A DNA stretch of 64,000 nt from CF-162 sp963667205 (GTDB taxonomy: Bacteria > Chloroflexota > Dehalococcoidia > SM23-28-2 > RBG-16-64-32), in NCBI GenBank assembly GCA_963667205.1, contig OY762959.1, forward strand, positions 744,001 to 808,000, read 5' to 3'. The translations under genes and the position numbers were made by a program. Shown one piece after another: positions 1 to 8,606 of the stretch (positions are counted from its first letter, which is position 1; each line of letters begins with the position of its first letter). The notes beneath the pieces were generated by a model. The model did no database searches and was not told where the DNA came from. It was given only the letters and a program-made list of their open reading frames with translations.

Positions 1-2127
1 GGCGGACTGGCCTCCGGGCCGGTCTCCTTCATGCGCGGCGCCGACTCCGTCGCCGGCACGATCAAGTCCGGCGGCAAGACGCGGCGGGCGGCGAAGATGG
101 TCGTGCTCAACGCCGATCATCCGGACATCGTCGAGTTCGTGGAGTCGAAGTCCAAGGAAGAGAAGAAGGCCTACGCGCTGGGCGAGGCCGGCTACGACAT
201 GTCGCTGGACGGCGACGCCTGGATCAGCATCCAGTTCCAGAACGCCAACAACTCCGTGCGTGTGACCGATGAGTTCATGCAGGCGGTGCTGGACGGCGGC
301 AAGTGGCAGACACGCTACGTGCACAAAGAAGGCGTGGCCGAGGAGATGGACGCCCGCGGGCTGATGCGCAAGATCGCGCAGGCAGCCTGGGAGTGCGCCG
401 ACCCGGGCATGCAGTACGACACGACGATCAACGACTGGCACACCTGCCCGAAGACGGGTCCGATCACGGCCTCCAATCCGTGCTCCGAGTACATGCACAT
501 CGACGACAGCGCCTGCAACCTGGCCTCGATCAACCTGCTCAAGTTCCTGGGCGAAGATGGCAGCTTCGACGTCCAGTCTTACCGGCGGGTGGTGGCTCTG
601 AGCATCATGGCGCAGGAGATCATCGTCGGAAACTCCAGCTACCCCACGGAGAAGATCGCCGAGAACGCGGCCGACTTCCGCCAGCTTGGGCTGGGCTACT
701 CGAACCTTGGCGCGCTGCTGATGTGCCTGGGCGTGCCGTACGACTCGGAAGAGGGCCGGGCGTGGGCGGGCTCGCTGACGGCGGTGATGACGGGCGAGGC
801 CTACGCCACATCAGCACGCATCGCCTCGCGGATGGGGCCGTTCGCGGGCTACGAGATCAACCGCGAGCCGATGATCGGCGTGATGGAGAAGCACCAGGCG
901 GCAGCGGAGAAGATCGATGCAGAGTCCGACGGATCCGTTGGAAGGGTGCCGGCCAACCTGCTGGATGCGGCGAAGGAGTGCTGGGCGGACGCCGTCGCGA
1001 CGGGCCGCGAGCACGGCTACCGTAATTCGCAGGCGACGGTGATCGCGCCGACGGGCACGATCAGCTTCATGATGGACTGCGACACAACGGGCATCGAGCC
1101 GGACATTGCGCTGGTCAAGTACAAGACGCTGGTCGGCGGTGGGCTAATGAAGATCGTCAACGGCTCCGCGGAGCGAGCGCTGGCGAATCTCGGCTACGAC
1201 GAAAACGAAATCGCTGCGATCATCGCCTTCATCGACGAGCAGGGCACAGTCGAAGGTGCGCCGGGCCTGGCGGAGGAGCATCTGCCGGTCTTCGACTGCG
1301 CGTTCAAGTCTCCGAACGGCACGCGCACGATCCATTGGCTGGGCCACGTCAAGATGATGGGCGCCGTGCAGCCGTTCATCTCGGGCGCGATCTCGAAGAC
1401 CGTCAACCTGCCGGAGGAGGCGACGGTGGAGGAGATCGAGGAGGCGTACATCGAGGGCTGGCGAAACGGCGTCAAGGCGCTGGCGATCTACCGCGACGGC
1501 TCCAAGCGCACCCAGGTGCTGAGCACCAGCAAGGACGGCGGAAAGAGCGCTGAGCCTTCCGGGGAGCCGGTGCGCAAGCGGCTGCCGGCGACGCGCACCT
1601 CGATGACGCACAAGTTCGCGATCGAGGGCCACGAGGGCTACATCACGGCGGGCCTCTATAAGGACGGTTCGCCGGGCGAGATCTGGCTGACGATGGCGAA
1701 GGAGGGCAGCACGCTCTCCGGCATGATGGACGCCTTCGCGACGAGCATTTCGCTGGCGCTGCAGTACGGGGTGCCGATGCGAGACCTCGTGAACAAGTTC
1801 TCGCACATGCGCTTCGAACCTTCCGGGCGCACCGAGAACGGCGAGATCCCGGTGGCGCAGTCGATCGTGGACTACATCTTCCGCTGGCTCGCTTCTGCAT
1901 TCCTGAGCGAGGAGGAGAAAGAGGAGTTCGGCGTGCTCTCACCGGCCGTCAAGGCGAAGCTGATCGCGCAGGAGTTCGACGCGCCGTCGTCGGCCGGCAA
2001 CGGGCACACCGCGATCCACGGCACGCAGACGGACGCGCCGCCGTGCACGAACTGCGGCTGGATCATGACGAGGGCCGGCACGTGCTACAAGTGCGACAAC
2101 TGCGGCAACACGACGGGCTGCGGATGA
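1..2127 (+). CDS. nrdJ: Class II (adenosylcobalamin-dependent) ribonucleotide reductase, 5' end cut by window
   Basis: Reduces ribonucleotides to deoxyribonucleotides with a B12-generated thiyl radical. The reading frame is open from base 1, so the N-terminus lies outside the window; 708 residues are visible. The SNPCSEYMHIDDSACNLAS segment (around residues 158-177) carries the active-site cysteine loop, and APTGTISFMMD (around residue 350) is the phosphate-binding/barrel motif. The SNPCSEYMH form is typical of the long NrdJ clade seen in Actinobacteria. The last 30 residues form a CxxC zinc ribbon (CTNCGW, CYKCDNCG), as expected for NrdJ tails that re-reduce the active site. An intrinsic terminator follows at 2205. 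A second, different NrdJ lies at 3513. Family assignment is firm; the missing start is only a window effect. Confidence 0.95.
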   Translation, partial: GGLASGPVSFMRGADSVAGTIKSGGKTRRAAKMVVLNADHPDIVEFVESKSKEEKKAYALGEAGYDMSLDGDAWISIQFQNANNSVRVTDEFMQAVLDGGKWQTRYVHKEGVAEEMDARGLMRKIAQAAWECADPGMQYDTTINDWHTCPKTGPITASNPCSEYMHIDDSACNLASINLLKFLGEDGSFDVQSYRRVVALSIMAQEIIVGNSSYPTEKIAENAADFRQLGLGYSNLGALLMCLGVPYDSEEGRAWAGSLTAVMTGEAYATSARIASRMGPFAGYEINREPMIGVMEKHQAAAEKIDAESDGSVGRVPANLLDAAKECWADAVATGREHGYRNSQATVIAPTGTISFMMDCDTTGIEPDIALVKYKTLVGGGLMKIVNGSAERALANLGYDENEIAAIIAFIDEQGTVEGAPGLAEEHLPVFDCAFKSPNGTRTIHWLGHVKMMGAVQPFISGAISKTVNLPEEATVEEIEEAYIEGWRNGVKALAIYRDGSKRTQVLSTSKDGGKSAEPSGEPVRKRLPATRTSMTHKFAIEGHEGYITAGLYKDGSPGEIWLTMAKEGSTLSGMMDAFATSISLALQYGVPMRDLVNKFSHMRFEPSGRTENGEIPVAQSIVDYIFRWLASAFLSEEEKEEFGVLSPAVKAKLIAQEFDAPSSAGNGHTAIHGTQTDAPPCTNCGWIMTRAGTCYKCDNCGNTTGCG

Positions 2128-2204
2128 TCGGCCGGCCTTAACAAGACATCACCTGCGGCGCGGGCTTTGGGCGGCCCGCCGACCGCACGGGCAACCTCCT
2201 TCTG

Positions 2205-2241
2205 GGAAAGGGCGCGGAAACACACCGCGCCCTTTCCTTTT
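2205..2241 (+). terminator. Rho-independent terminator after nrdJ copy 1
   Basis: A perfect 13-bp stem (GGAAAGGGCGCGG / CCGCGCCCTTTCC) with a 7-nt loop is followed by TTTT. It lies 78 bp after the nrdJ stop and just before the stop of the convergent DGQHR gene, so it may serve both strands. Confidence 0.85.
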
Positions 2242-2259
2242 GCGGAAGTTGGGAGCCGG

Positions 2260-3395
2260 CTAGATGCGGCGCAGGACGGGGCGCGGCAGACGCTCGCGCA
2301 GGTGCTGCGCCAGCGTCTTCACGGCGCGGCTGCCGCTGGCGCGGACCATGTAGTGGCCGCGGACGACGTGCCAGAAGCCGGCGCTGCGGCCGACGTAGGA
2401 GAGCGCGTCCGTCATGCGCTTCGGCGAGAAGTCGTCGCTGGCGTGGCAGATATCGAGCACGTCCGGCAGAATTTGGTGCAGGGCGCCGGTGCCAAGCGGC
2501 TTCTGGAGCACGTAATCCTTCGGGGTCTCGAAGGCCGTGCCCCAGATATCGCGGGCGGCCGTCCAGTAGTTGAGCAGAAGCCGTGCCGCCTCCTCGTCCG
2601 TAACACGCTTGACGAATCCGTCGCGGAGGACGGGCTGCAGCGACGCAACGAGGCTGTGCTGCTTGAGCATGTGCTCCGGCTTCAGGGGATCGCCGGGCAT
2701 GCGGATCATGCCGAACCAGGGGCTGGACTCGTCGGAGTTGAGGAAGTCCGCCAGCATCGTCGCCCGGCCGCGCAGGTAGGCGTTCTCGCTTTCGCGGTCG
2801 ATGAGGGCCAGGCCTTCGGCCTCGCGCATCGCCAGCAGGTGGCGGTCGACGACGTCCGTCGGCACGCCCTTGTGGCGGGTGTTGATGACGTGGAGCGTGC
2901 GCATCTCCTCGTAAGCGTCTATGCCGTCGACGATAACGACCGGCAGCTGGTAGCCGGCCAACCACTTCGCCTTGTCCTTCTCCAGAGCGCGCCGCAGGCC
3001 GAACAGCCGGTGCTGGCCGTCGACGATCCAGAGAGGGACGCCGGCGTCGACAGTCAACGTGCCGGCGGTGCCATCGGCCGAGTCGAAGCGGGCGCGGTGC
3101 GGCTGCCGGACGCAGAGAACAACGGACGTCGGCAGCGTGCCTTCCTCCTCGCGCACGTAATGAGAGATCTGGCGCAGGCGGGAGGGCGTAACAGGCCGCT
3201 GATAGCCGGCCGGTTGTCGGAGGAGTAGGTGTCGGAGTCGAAGCGCCCAAGGAGGTCCCCCAAGGGGATCGCTGTCACGTAGAGGTTGACGTCCGGACGC
3301 TTCTGACGGAAGCGAACGGCGGGCGCCGTGAGGGGCATCTTGCCGGTGCTGTGCCCATTGTTGGTCGCCGCCTGGGGCGTCGCGGTGATGGTCAC
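2260..3395 (-). pseudogene. DGQHR-domain protein, interrupted by a frameshift
   Basis: The C-terminal part (3156 to 2260) carries VDGQHRLFGL, the signature of the DGQHR family (DndB-like and ParB-like proteins of phages, modification systems and genomic islands). The N-terminal part is in another frame: a GTG at 3395, preceded by AGAAGGAGA, starts VTITATPQAATN and runs to DTYSSDNRPA. In the first frame the sequence then becomes arginine/proline-rich noise, while the other frame reads GYQRPVTPSRLRQISHYV straight into the DGQHR part. Adding one base near 3205-3213 joins the halves as NRPGYQRP, so a one-base deletion or assembly error is likely. Intact length would be about 378 residues. It sits between two nrdJ genes. 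The molecular function of stand-alone DGQHR proteins is unclear. Confidence 0.75.
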
Positions 3396-3497
3396 TGAGT
3401 GTCTCCTTCTGATTCCGCGAGCCGGACTGGGGCGCGTTGATCGCGGTGCGATTGTCGAGTGTGCCACAGGTCGCTCCGTTGTGCTATCCGAGAGGCC

Positions 3498-3503
3498 TAT
3501 AAT
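3498..3503 (+). promoter_or_regulatory. -10 box (TATAAT) of leaderless nrdJ copy 2
   Basis: A perfect TATAAT ends 9 nt before the ATG at 3513, which places the expected transcription start within a few bases of the start codon. No Shine-Dalgarno sequence is present. No good -35 box is seen at 16-18 nt. Confidence 0.6.
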
Positions 3504-3512
3504 TGATGAGAT

Positions 3513-5909
3513 ATGCAGAAAAAGAATCCCGGCCACCCGGGAGAATTCGCGCTCTCCGACAACGCTCGCCTCGTCCTGGCGAGGCGTTACCTGGCGAAAG
3601 ACGACGCTAGCCAGCCGGTGGAGACGCCGGCGGAGCTGTTCCGGCGCGTCGCACTCAATATCGCGCAGGCGGAGGAGCGGTTCAACGACCAGAACGCTGA
3701 CGGCGCCGCCGCCGTAACGGAGTGGGAGCCGAAGTTCCGCGCGATCATGAAGGAGCTGGACTTCCTCCCCAATTCGCCAACGCTGATGAACGCCGGCCGC
3801 GAGATCCAGCAGCTCTCGGCCTGCTTCGTGCTGCCCGTGCCTGACAGCATCCCGGGCATCTTCGGGGCGATCAAGGAGACGGCCGTCATCCACCAGTCCG
3901 GCGGCGGAACGGGCTTCTCCTTTTCGCGGCTGCGGCCGAAAGGCGACCGCGTGCGCTCGACGATGGGCGTGGCGTCGGGGCCGGTGTCGTTCCTGCGCGT
4001 CTTTGACGCCGCAACCGAGGCGATCAAGCAAGGTGGGACAAGGCGCGGCGCCAACATGGGCATCATCGCCGCGACTCACCCGGATATCGAGGAGTTCATC
4101 TCGCTCAAGGCCGACATGCGCTCGCTGACGAACTTCAACATCTCGGTCGCGGTGAGCGAGGAGTTCATGGACGCCGTGGAGCGAGACGCCGAGTACACAC
4201 TCGTAAACCCGCAGGACAGCGCGCCGACCGGAAGGGCACGCGCCCGCCACATCTTCGATCAGATCATCGCCAACGCCTGGCGCAACGGCGATCCGGGCAT
4301 CGTCTTCATCGACCGCATCAACCGCGACAACCCGACGCCGAATCTCGGCGAGATCGAGGCGACGAACCCCTGCGGCGAGCAGCCGTTGCTGCCGTACGAG
4401 TCGTGCAACCTGGGCTCGCTGAACCTCGGGCGCTTCGTGACGAAGGGCAAGAAGCCGCGCGCAGACGGGCGCCCGGCCGCGCGCGTGGACTGGGAGCGGA
4501 TCGCCGGCGTCATCCCGACGGCCGTGCGCTTCCTGGACAACGTGATCGAGATCAACCGCTACCCGATCGAGGAAATCGACCGCGCGACGAAGCTGACGCG
4601 CAAGATCGGCCTCGGGGTGATGGGCTGGCACGACATGCTCTTCCAGCTCGGCCTGCCCTATGACTCGGAGGAGGCGCTTGAGCTGGGTGAGGAGTTGATG
4701 CGCTTCATCCAAGAGAAGGCGAACGACGCCTCGTTGGAGCTGGCGCGCGAGCGCGGCGTCTTCCCGGCGTGGAAGGGCTCGCGGTACGACCCGGAGGCGC
4801 CCTACCGCAACGCCACGAGGACGACGGTGGCGCCGACCGGGACGATCTCGATCATCGCCGACGCCTCGTCCGGCATCGAGCCGTCCTTCGCGCTGGCCTT
4901 CACACGCCGCCATTACCTCGACGGCGAGGACCCATCGCGGCTGACGGAGCTGACCGAGGTGAACAAGCATTTCCTGCGCGCCGCCGAAGTGGGCGGCTTC
5001 TACAGCGACGAACTGATCGCGCACCTGGCGCAGGGCGGGACGCTCACGACGTGGAACGAGGCGACCGAGGACGGCGCGAAGGTGCCGGAGGAGGCACAAA
5101 ACCTGTTCGTCTCGGCGCACGAGATCGCGCCTGAGTGGCACGTGCGCATGCAGGCGGCGTTCCAGCGGCACACCGATAACGCCGTCTCCAAGACGATCAA
5201 CTTCCCGCTGACGGCGACGGAGGCCGATGTCGCGACCGCCTACTGGCTCGCCTACCGCGAAGGCTGCAAGGGGATCACGATCTACCGCGAAGGCTCGCGC
5301 GACTTCTCGGTGCTCTCACACACGACGGCGAACGTCAAGGGGCCGGAGCAGGAGACGCAGACGGCGCTGGACGAGATCGAGGGCAAGATCACTTCGATCG
5401 AGCGGCCCCGCCCCTACCGCCAGCACCTGCCGGACGAGCGGCGCTCCGTGACGCACAAGTTCCGCGTGGCCGACCACGAAGGCTACATCACGTGCGGCTT
5501 CTACGAGGACGACCGCCCGGGCGAGATCTTCGTCAAGATCTCGAAGGAGGGCTCGATGGTCTCGGGGCTGATGGACGCGGTGGCGCTGCTGACGTCGGTG
5601 ACGCTGCAGTACGGCGTGCCGGTGGAGGACCTTTCGCGGAAGCTCCGGAACACGCGCTTCGAGCCGTACGGGAGGACGGGCAACCCGGAGATCCCCTGGG
5701 CGACGAGCCTCGTCGACTACATCTTCAGATGGCTGGAGCTGAAGTTCTCGCCGCAGGCAAACCCGTCTGGCGCGAGCGACGTCGTCTACGCGGATGACGC
5801 GCCGACGGAGGAGCCGACGGGCATGGGCTGCCCGGAGTGCGGCGCGCTGCTCGCGTACCAGGAAGGGTGCATGGTCTGCCGCTCCTGCGGCTTCAACCGC
5901 TGCGGGTGA
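3513..5909 (+). CDS. nrdJ: Class II (adenosylcobalamin-dependent) ribonucleotide reductase, second type
   Basis: 798 residues, full length for the shorter NrdJ clade. It has an N-terminal ATP-cone-like/helical start (ALSDNARLVLARRYLAK), NPCGEQPLLPYESCNLGS around residue 286 with the active-site cysteine, APTGTISIIADASSGIEPS around residue 440, and a C-terminal zinc ribbon GCPECGALL...CRSCGFNRCG (last 30 residues). It differs clearly from the copy at 1-2127 in the active-site loop (NPCGEQ versus NPCSEY), so the two belong to different class II subclades and are not a recent duplication. The ATG at 3513 follows a TATAAT by 9 nt with no ribosome binding site, so translation is probably leaderless. 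Function is firm; why two are kept is unknown. Confidence 0.96.
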   Translation: MQKKNPGHPGEFALSDNARLVLARRYLAKDDASQPVETPAELFRRVALNIAQAEERFNDQNADGAAAVTEWEPKFRAIMKELDFLPNSPTLMNAGREIQQLSACFVLPVPDSIPGIFGAIKETAVIHQSGGGTGFSFSRLRPKGDRVRSTMGVASGPVSFLRVFDAATEAIKQGGTRRGANMGIIAATHPDIEEFISLKADMRSLTNFNISVAVSEEFMDAVERDAEYTLVNPQDSAPTGRARARHIFDQIIANAWRNGDPGIVFIDRINRDNPTPNLGEIEATNPCGEQPLLPYESCNLGSLNLGRFVTKGKKPRADGRPAARVDWERIAGVIPTAVRFLDNVIEINRYPIEEIDRATKLTRKIGLGVMGWHDMLFQLGLPYDSEEALELGEELMRFIQEKANDASLELARERGVFPAWKGSRYDPEAPYRNATRTTVAPTGTISIIADASSGIEPSFALAFTRRHYLDGEDPSRLTELTEVNKHFLRAAEVGGFYSDELIAHLAQGGTLTTWNEATEDGAKVPEEAQNLFVSAHEIAPEWHVRMQAAFQRHTDNAVSKTINFPLTATEADVATAYWLAYREGCKGITIYREGSRDFSVLSHTTANVKGPEQETQTALDEIEGKITSIERPRPYRQHLPDERRSVTHKFRVADHEGYITCGFYEDDRPGEIFVKISKEGSMVSGLMDAVALLTSVTLQYGVPVEDLSRKLRNTRFEPYGRTGNPEIPWATSLVDYIFRWLELKFSPQANPSGASDVVYADDAPTEEPTGMGCPECGALLAYQEGCMVCRSCGFNRCG

Positions 5910-5937
5910 GCGAGCGCCGCCTGATACACTCCAATTC

Positions 5938-6306
5938 ATGAAATTACACCGCACACCAGCGTCGGCCGCCGGGGACGGCGGGACGAAGTACTTCGTTGGC
6001 GGCGGGGTGAACGTGCAGGAGATCGTGAGCGCAGAGGAGGGGCTCGACATCATCCTCGTGCGCTTCGCTCCGGGCGCGCGGACGTACCTGCACACGCACG
6101 CGGTGCCGCAGGTGCTGCACTGCGTGGAGGGGCGTGGCATCCTGGCCACGAAGTCGCAGCAGAACCTCGTCGAGCCGGGGGACATCGTCCACGTGGCGGC
6201 GGGCGAGGAGCACTGGCACGGCGCGACGGCAGACTCGCACTTCGTGCACCTCTCGGTCCGGCCGCCGGGCGAGTCGACGTGGACGAAAGTCGACCCGCTG
6301 GGGTAG
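5938..6306 (+). CDS. Small cupin-domain protein
   Basis: 122 residues with one cupin beta-barrel. Metal-site motif 1 is HTHAVPQVLHCVEGRG (two His, Gln/Glu position) and motif 2 is PGDIVHVAAGEEHWHG. These bind a divalent metal in dioxygenases, isomerases or sensor cupins; the substrate cannot be told. The open frame extends upstream, but the ATG at 5938 is 7 nt after a TACACT -10-like box, consistent with a leaderless start as for neighbouring genes. No partner gene is obvious. Confidence 0.85.
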   Translation: MKLHRTPASAAGDGGTKYFVGGGVNVQEIVSAEEGLDIILVRFAPGARTYLHTHAVPQVLHCVEGRGILATKSQQNLVEPGDIVHVAAGEEHWHGATADSHFVHLSVRPPGESTWTKVDPLG

Positions 6307-6385
6307 CGCTTCTCGCTTGACCACGGCACGTCGTATACTCCGCTTCGACCCGCCCAACCAGATGACTCCGGCAAGGAGGCCCCTA

Positions 6386-6712
6386 ATGATTACAGTGCTC
6401 GCCCGCTTCGAGATGATCGAAGGCAAGGAGATCGACGTAGTGGAGGCCGTGCGCAAGATGGTCGCCGCCGTCAGGGCGAACGAACCCGGCTGCCTCATGT
6501 ACACCGCATCGCGCGGCAAGGTGAACGGCCGCGAGATCTACTTCTTCGAGATCTACGCAGACGAGAAGGCCTATCAGGACCACGCTGGCACCGATCACAT
6601 GGGCGAGATGCGGAAGGCGATGGACGGCGCCATCGACCGCGGCACGTTCAACGTCGAGTCGCTCGGCCAGATCGCCGGTTTCGTGCGTCACGCCATGGAA
6701 GAGATCGAATGA
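6386..6712 (+). CDS. Antibiotic biosynthesis monooxygenase (ABM)-fold protein 1
   Basis: 108 residues of a ferredoxin-like dimeric alpha/beta barrel (ABM/YgiN type): MITVLARFEMIEGKE, NEPGCLMYTASRG, EIYFFEIYADEKAYQDH are the usual strand-helix landmarks. The frame is open upstream, but the ATG at 6386 has AAGGAGG 6 nt before it, which fixes the start. It overlaps the next gene by ATGA, and that gene encodes a paralogue, so the pair is a tandem duplication and probably co-translated. YgiN-type members act on quinols or other small aromatics; the substrate here is unknown. Confidence 0.88.
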   Translation: MITVLARFEMIEGKEIDVVEAVRKMVAAVRANEPGCLMYTASRGKVNGREIYFFEIYADEKAYQDHAGTDHMGEMRKAMDGAIDRGTFNVESLGQIAGFVRHAMEEIE

Positions 6713-7017
6713 TCACAATCACGGCCGAGTTCCGGATCAACGACGGCAAAGAGGCGGAGGCGCTGGCGGCAATCAAGACGCTGGTTGCCGCGGTCAGCCG
6801 CAACGAGCCGGGCGCGCTGCAGTACACGTGGCACCGCGACATCAAGGACCCGGCGCGGGTCTTCATCTACGAAATCTACGCCGACGAAGAAGCGACGAAG
6901 GTGCACCGCGCGTCGGAGCACGTGAGAGAATACCAGAAGACTTTCGCCGCGGGCGTCTTTGACGCGGACTCCGTCAAGATTCTGCGCCTCGAGCGCATCG
7001 CGGCGATCGACCGCTAG
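6709..7017 (+). CDS. Antibiotic biosynthesis monooxygenase (ABM)-fold protein 2
   Basis: 102 residues, same fold and motif order as its upstream neighbour (MITITAEFRINDGKEAEAL, NEPGALQYTW, FIYEIYADEEATKVH). Its start overlaps the upstream stop by 4 bases (ATGA), showing translational coupling. The two may form a heterodimer. It converges with the reverse-strand gene at 7014, overlapping it by 4 bp. Confidence 0.88.
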   Translation: MITITAEFRINDGKEAEALAAIKTLVAAVSRNEPGALQYTWHRDIKDPARVFIYEIYADEEATKVHRASEHVREYQKTFAAGVFDADSVKILRLERIAAIDR

Positions 7018-7721
7018 GCTTCGAGCCGCGCCTCGACCCCGAGCGAGCGGGCGAGTTCTTCCGTGAATTCGCGCCACTCTGCGGGATCGGCCCAGCCCTC
7101 GAAGCCCGTGTAGGACGCGACGGGCAGGCGCTCCTCCTCCGGCCCGATCACGGCAACGACCGCGAAAGTCTCCTGCGCGCCCTTCGTTTCGTACGTGAGA
7201 TCGAGGCGGCGTATCTCCGAAGTGCTATAGGAGCGCTTCTCGCGGCCCAGAAGGCGCTTACGGCGCGAAACCCGCACATCGCCCGTGCCCTGGTCCAGTA
7301 CGACGTCTGAGCGGCCGCTCGTCGCCTTCAGGCGGCCCATCTCGTCGCGCTCGGGCAGGTTGCCACCGCTGCGGCCCGTCGGCGCACCCTCGTGCTGCAC
7401 TTCGAGGCCGTGGGCAGAGGCGATAGTCGCGGCGATCTGCCCGGCGCAGTCGCGGTTGAGCTCGTTGACGGTGAGGTCGCCGCCGCCCTCGTACGCGAAG
7501 ACGACACGCGAGAGGCCGGCCGGCAACGGGCCGCCGCCGGTGTGCGCCTGCATCGGCGCCTGCGACCAGCGATACCAGATGACGGAGCGCACCGGCTGCA
7601 GGCGCTCGACGGCGTCCGGCTCGTCGGCGTGTCCCTTGCCCTTGCACGGGAAGTGGCTCAGCTCGCGCAGGACAGCGTCCCAGGCCCAGTCGTCGCAGAG
7701 GAGGTCGCTCTCGCCGGCCAC
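7014..7721 (-). CDS. Conserved hypothetical protein
   Basis: 235 residues, GTG start. No family recognised. The protein is soluble, with a Cys/His-bearing N-terminal part (CKGKGH around residue 26) and a beta-rich C-terminal half (TFAVVAVIGPEEERLPVASYTGF). The stop lies 7 bp before the GTG-proximal end of the upstream gene at 7728-8051, so the two reverse-strand genes form one unit. No signal peptide or membrane segment is seen. Confidence 0.6.
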   Translation of the reverse strand: MAGESDLLCDDWAWDAVLRELSHFPCKGKGHADEPDAVERLQPVRSVIWYRWSQAPMQAHTGGGPLPAGLSRVVFAYEGGGDLTVNELNRDCAGQIAATIASAHGLEVQHEGAPTGRSGGNLPERDEMGRLKATSGRSDVVLDQGTGDVRVSRRKRLLGREKRSYSTSEIRRLDLTYETKGAQETFAVVAVIGPEEERLPVASYTGFEGWADPAEWREFTEELARSLGVEARLEA

Positions 7722-7727
7722 GTTAGT

Positions 7728-8051
7728 CTAGGCCTGCCGCTCGAAGTTGCGGCGGACCCAGGCGCCGTCGGGGTAGGGCGCCGTCGGGATCGCAGCGTCC
7801 TCCAGAGTGGCAACCGTCGCCGCGCCGCCGCCGCGGACGTAGCGGTGGCAGTCGTCGGGCGAGGCCCAGGTCGTGATCTGGGCGAAGGCTCCCGCCTCGT
7901 CGGCGCTCCAGAGGTACTCGACGGAGACGAAGCCGACCTCGCCGTCGAGCACGGCTTGGAGCTGCGGCAGGACAGCTTCGAGCGCCGACTGCCAGTGGGT
8001 GCGGTCGGTAATCCGGGTCTTGCGAGTCAGTATCGAGAGGACCATGCGCAT
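7728..8051 (-). CDS. Small dimeric alpha/beta-barrel (ABM-like) protein
   Basis: 107 residues. The pattern MVLSILTRKTRITDR...GFVSVEYLWSADEAGAFAQITTWASPDDCHRYV resembles the ABM/stress-responsive alpha/beta-barrel fold, which would make it the third such gene in 2 kb. It lies immediately upstream of the 235-residue hypothetical gene. Assignment rests on fold pattern only. Confidence 0.6.
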   Translation of the reverse strand: MRMVLSILTRKTRITDRTHWQSALEAVLPQLQAVLDGEVGFVSVEYLWSADEAGAFAQITTWASPDDCHRYVRGGGAATVATLEDAAIPTAPYPDGAWVRRNFERQA

Positions 8052-8083
8052 CGCGCTCCGATGCGCCGATTATGCCCGAAGAG

Positions 8084-8533
8084 CTAGGCGGCGTGCCAGA
8101 ACCTGCGCACGGCGTAGGTATCCGGCTGGCCTACTTTCTCCCAGTGCGCCGTCATGACGTGCTCGATATCAAACTCGAAGAGCCAGTCGCTATCGTGGAC
8201 CGTGTGCCCGGCGGATTTCGAGATGAGGTCGCGTGTCGGCTGATCCTCGATCAGCGTGGCGCTGCCGGTCACGTAGAACTCCGCGTCACGCTTGTCGGGG
8301 AGCGCGTGCATCGCGTAGCGGCGATCGCTCTTCAGGTCGTGGCGCTTGGGTGAGGTCTCGTTGACGGCGACGAACATGCGCCCCTTGCCGATAATCGGGC
8401 AGACGGGGTGCACCCGGGGGGCGCCGTCCTTGCGCACGGTCGCGAGATACGTGATCGGGATCCAGTCCAGGAGCGACGTAAGTACCCCTGCCATCTCCGG
8501 TTCTGCTTTCGCGAATTCGCCCCAGCTGACCAC
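8084..8533 (-). CDS. Pyridoxamine 5'-phosphate oxidase-family flavin-binding protein
   Basis: 149 residues. The split-barrel landmarks are WIPITYLATVRKDGAPRVHPV (around residues 24-44), GRMFVAVNETSPKRHDLKSDRRYAMHALP and EFYVTGSATLIEDQ. These proteins bind FMN or F420 and act as oxidases/reductases or haem-binding relatives. The open frame runs further upstream, but the N-terminal extension is low-complexity; GTG at 8533 with GGAAAG before it gives a normal family length. It lies downstream of a WYL-type regulator on the same strand (73 bp gap), which may control it. Confidence 0.82.
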   Translation of the reverse strand: MVSWGEFAKAEPEMAGVLTSLLDWIPITYLATVRKDGAPRVHPVCPIIGKGRMFVAVNETSPKRHDLKSDRRYAMHALPDKRDAEFYVTGSATLIEDQPTRDLISKSAGHTVHDSDWLFEFDIEHVMTAHWEKVGQPDTYAVRRFWHAA

Positions 8534-8606
8534 GATCGTTTCCTTTCTTCCGATGCAGTACTGCCACGTTAGGCTGCGCCCCTGACAGCAGTCTGTCAGT
8601 AGCGTT

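Noticed and set aside
3054..5171. 705-residue reverse-strand open frame opposite nrdJ
   Set aside because: Arg/His-rich shadow of the nrdJ coding strand; only its last part (from 3395 down) is real, as the N-terminus of the DGQHR gene.
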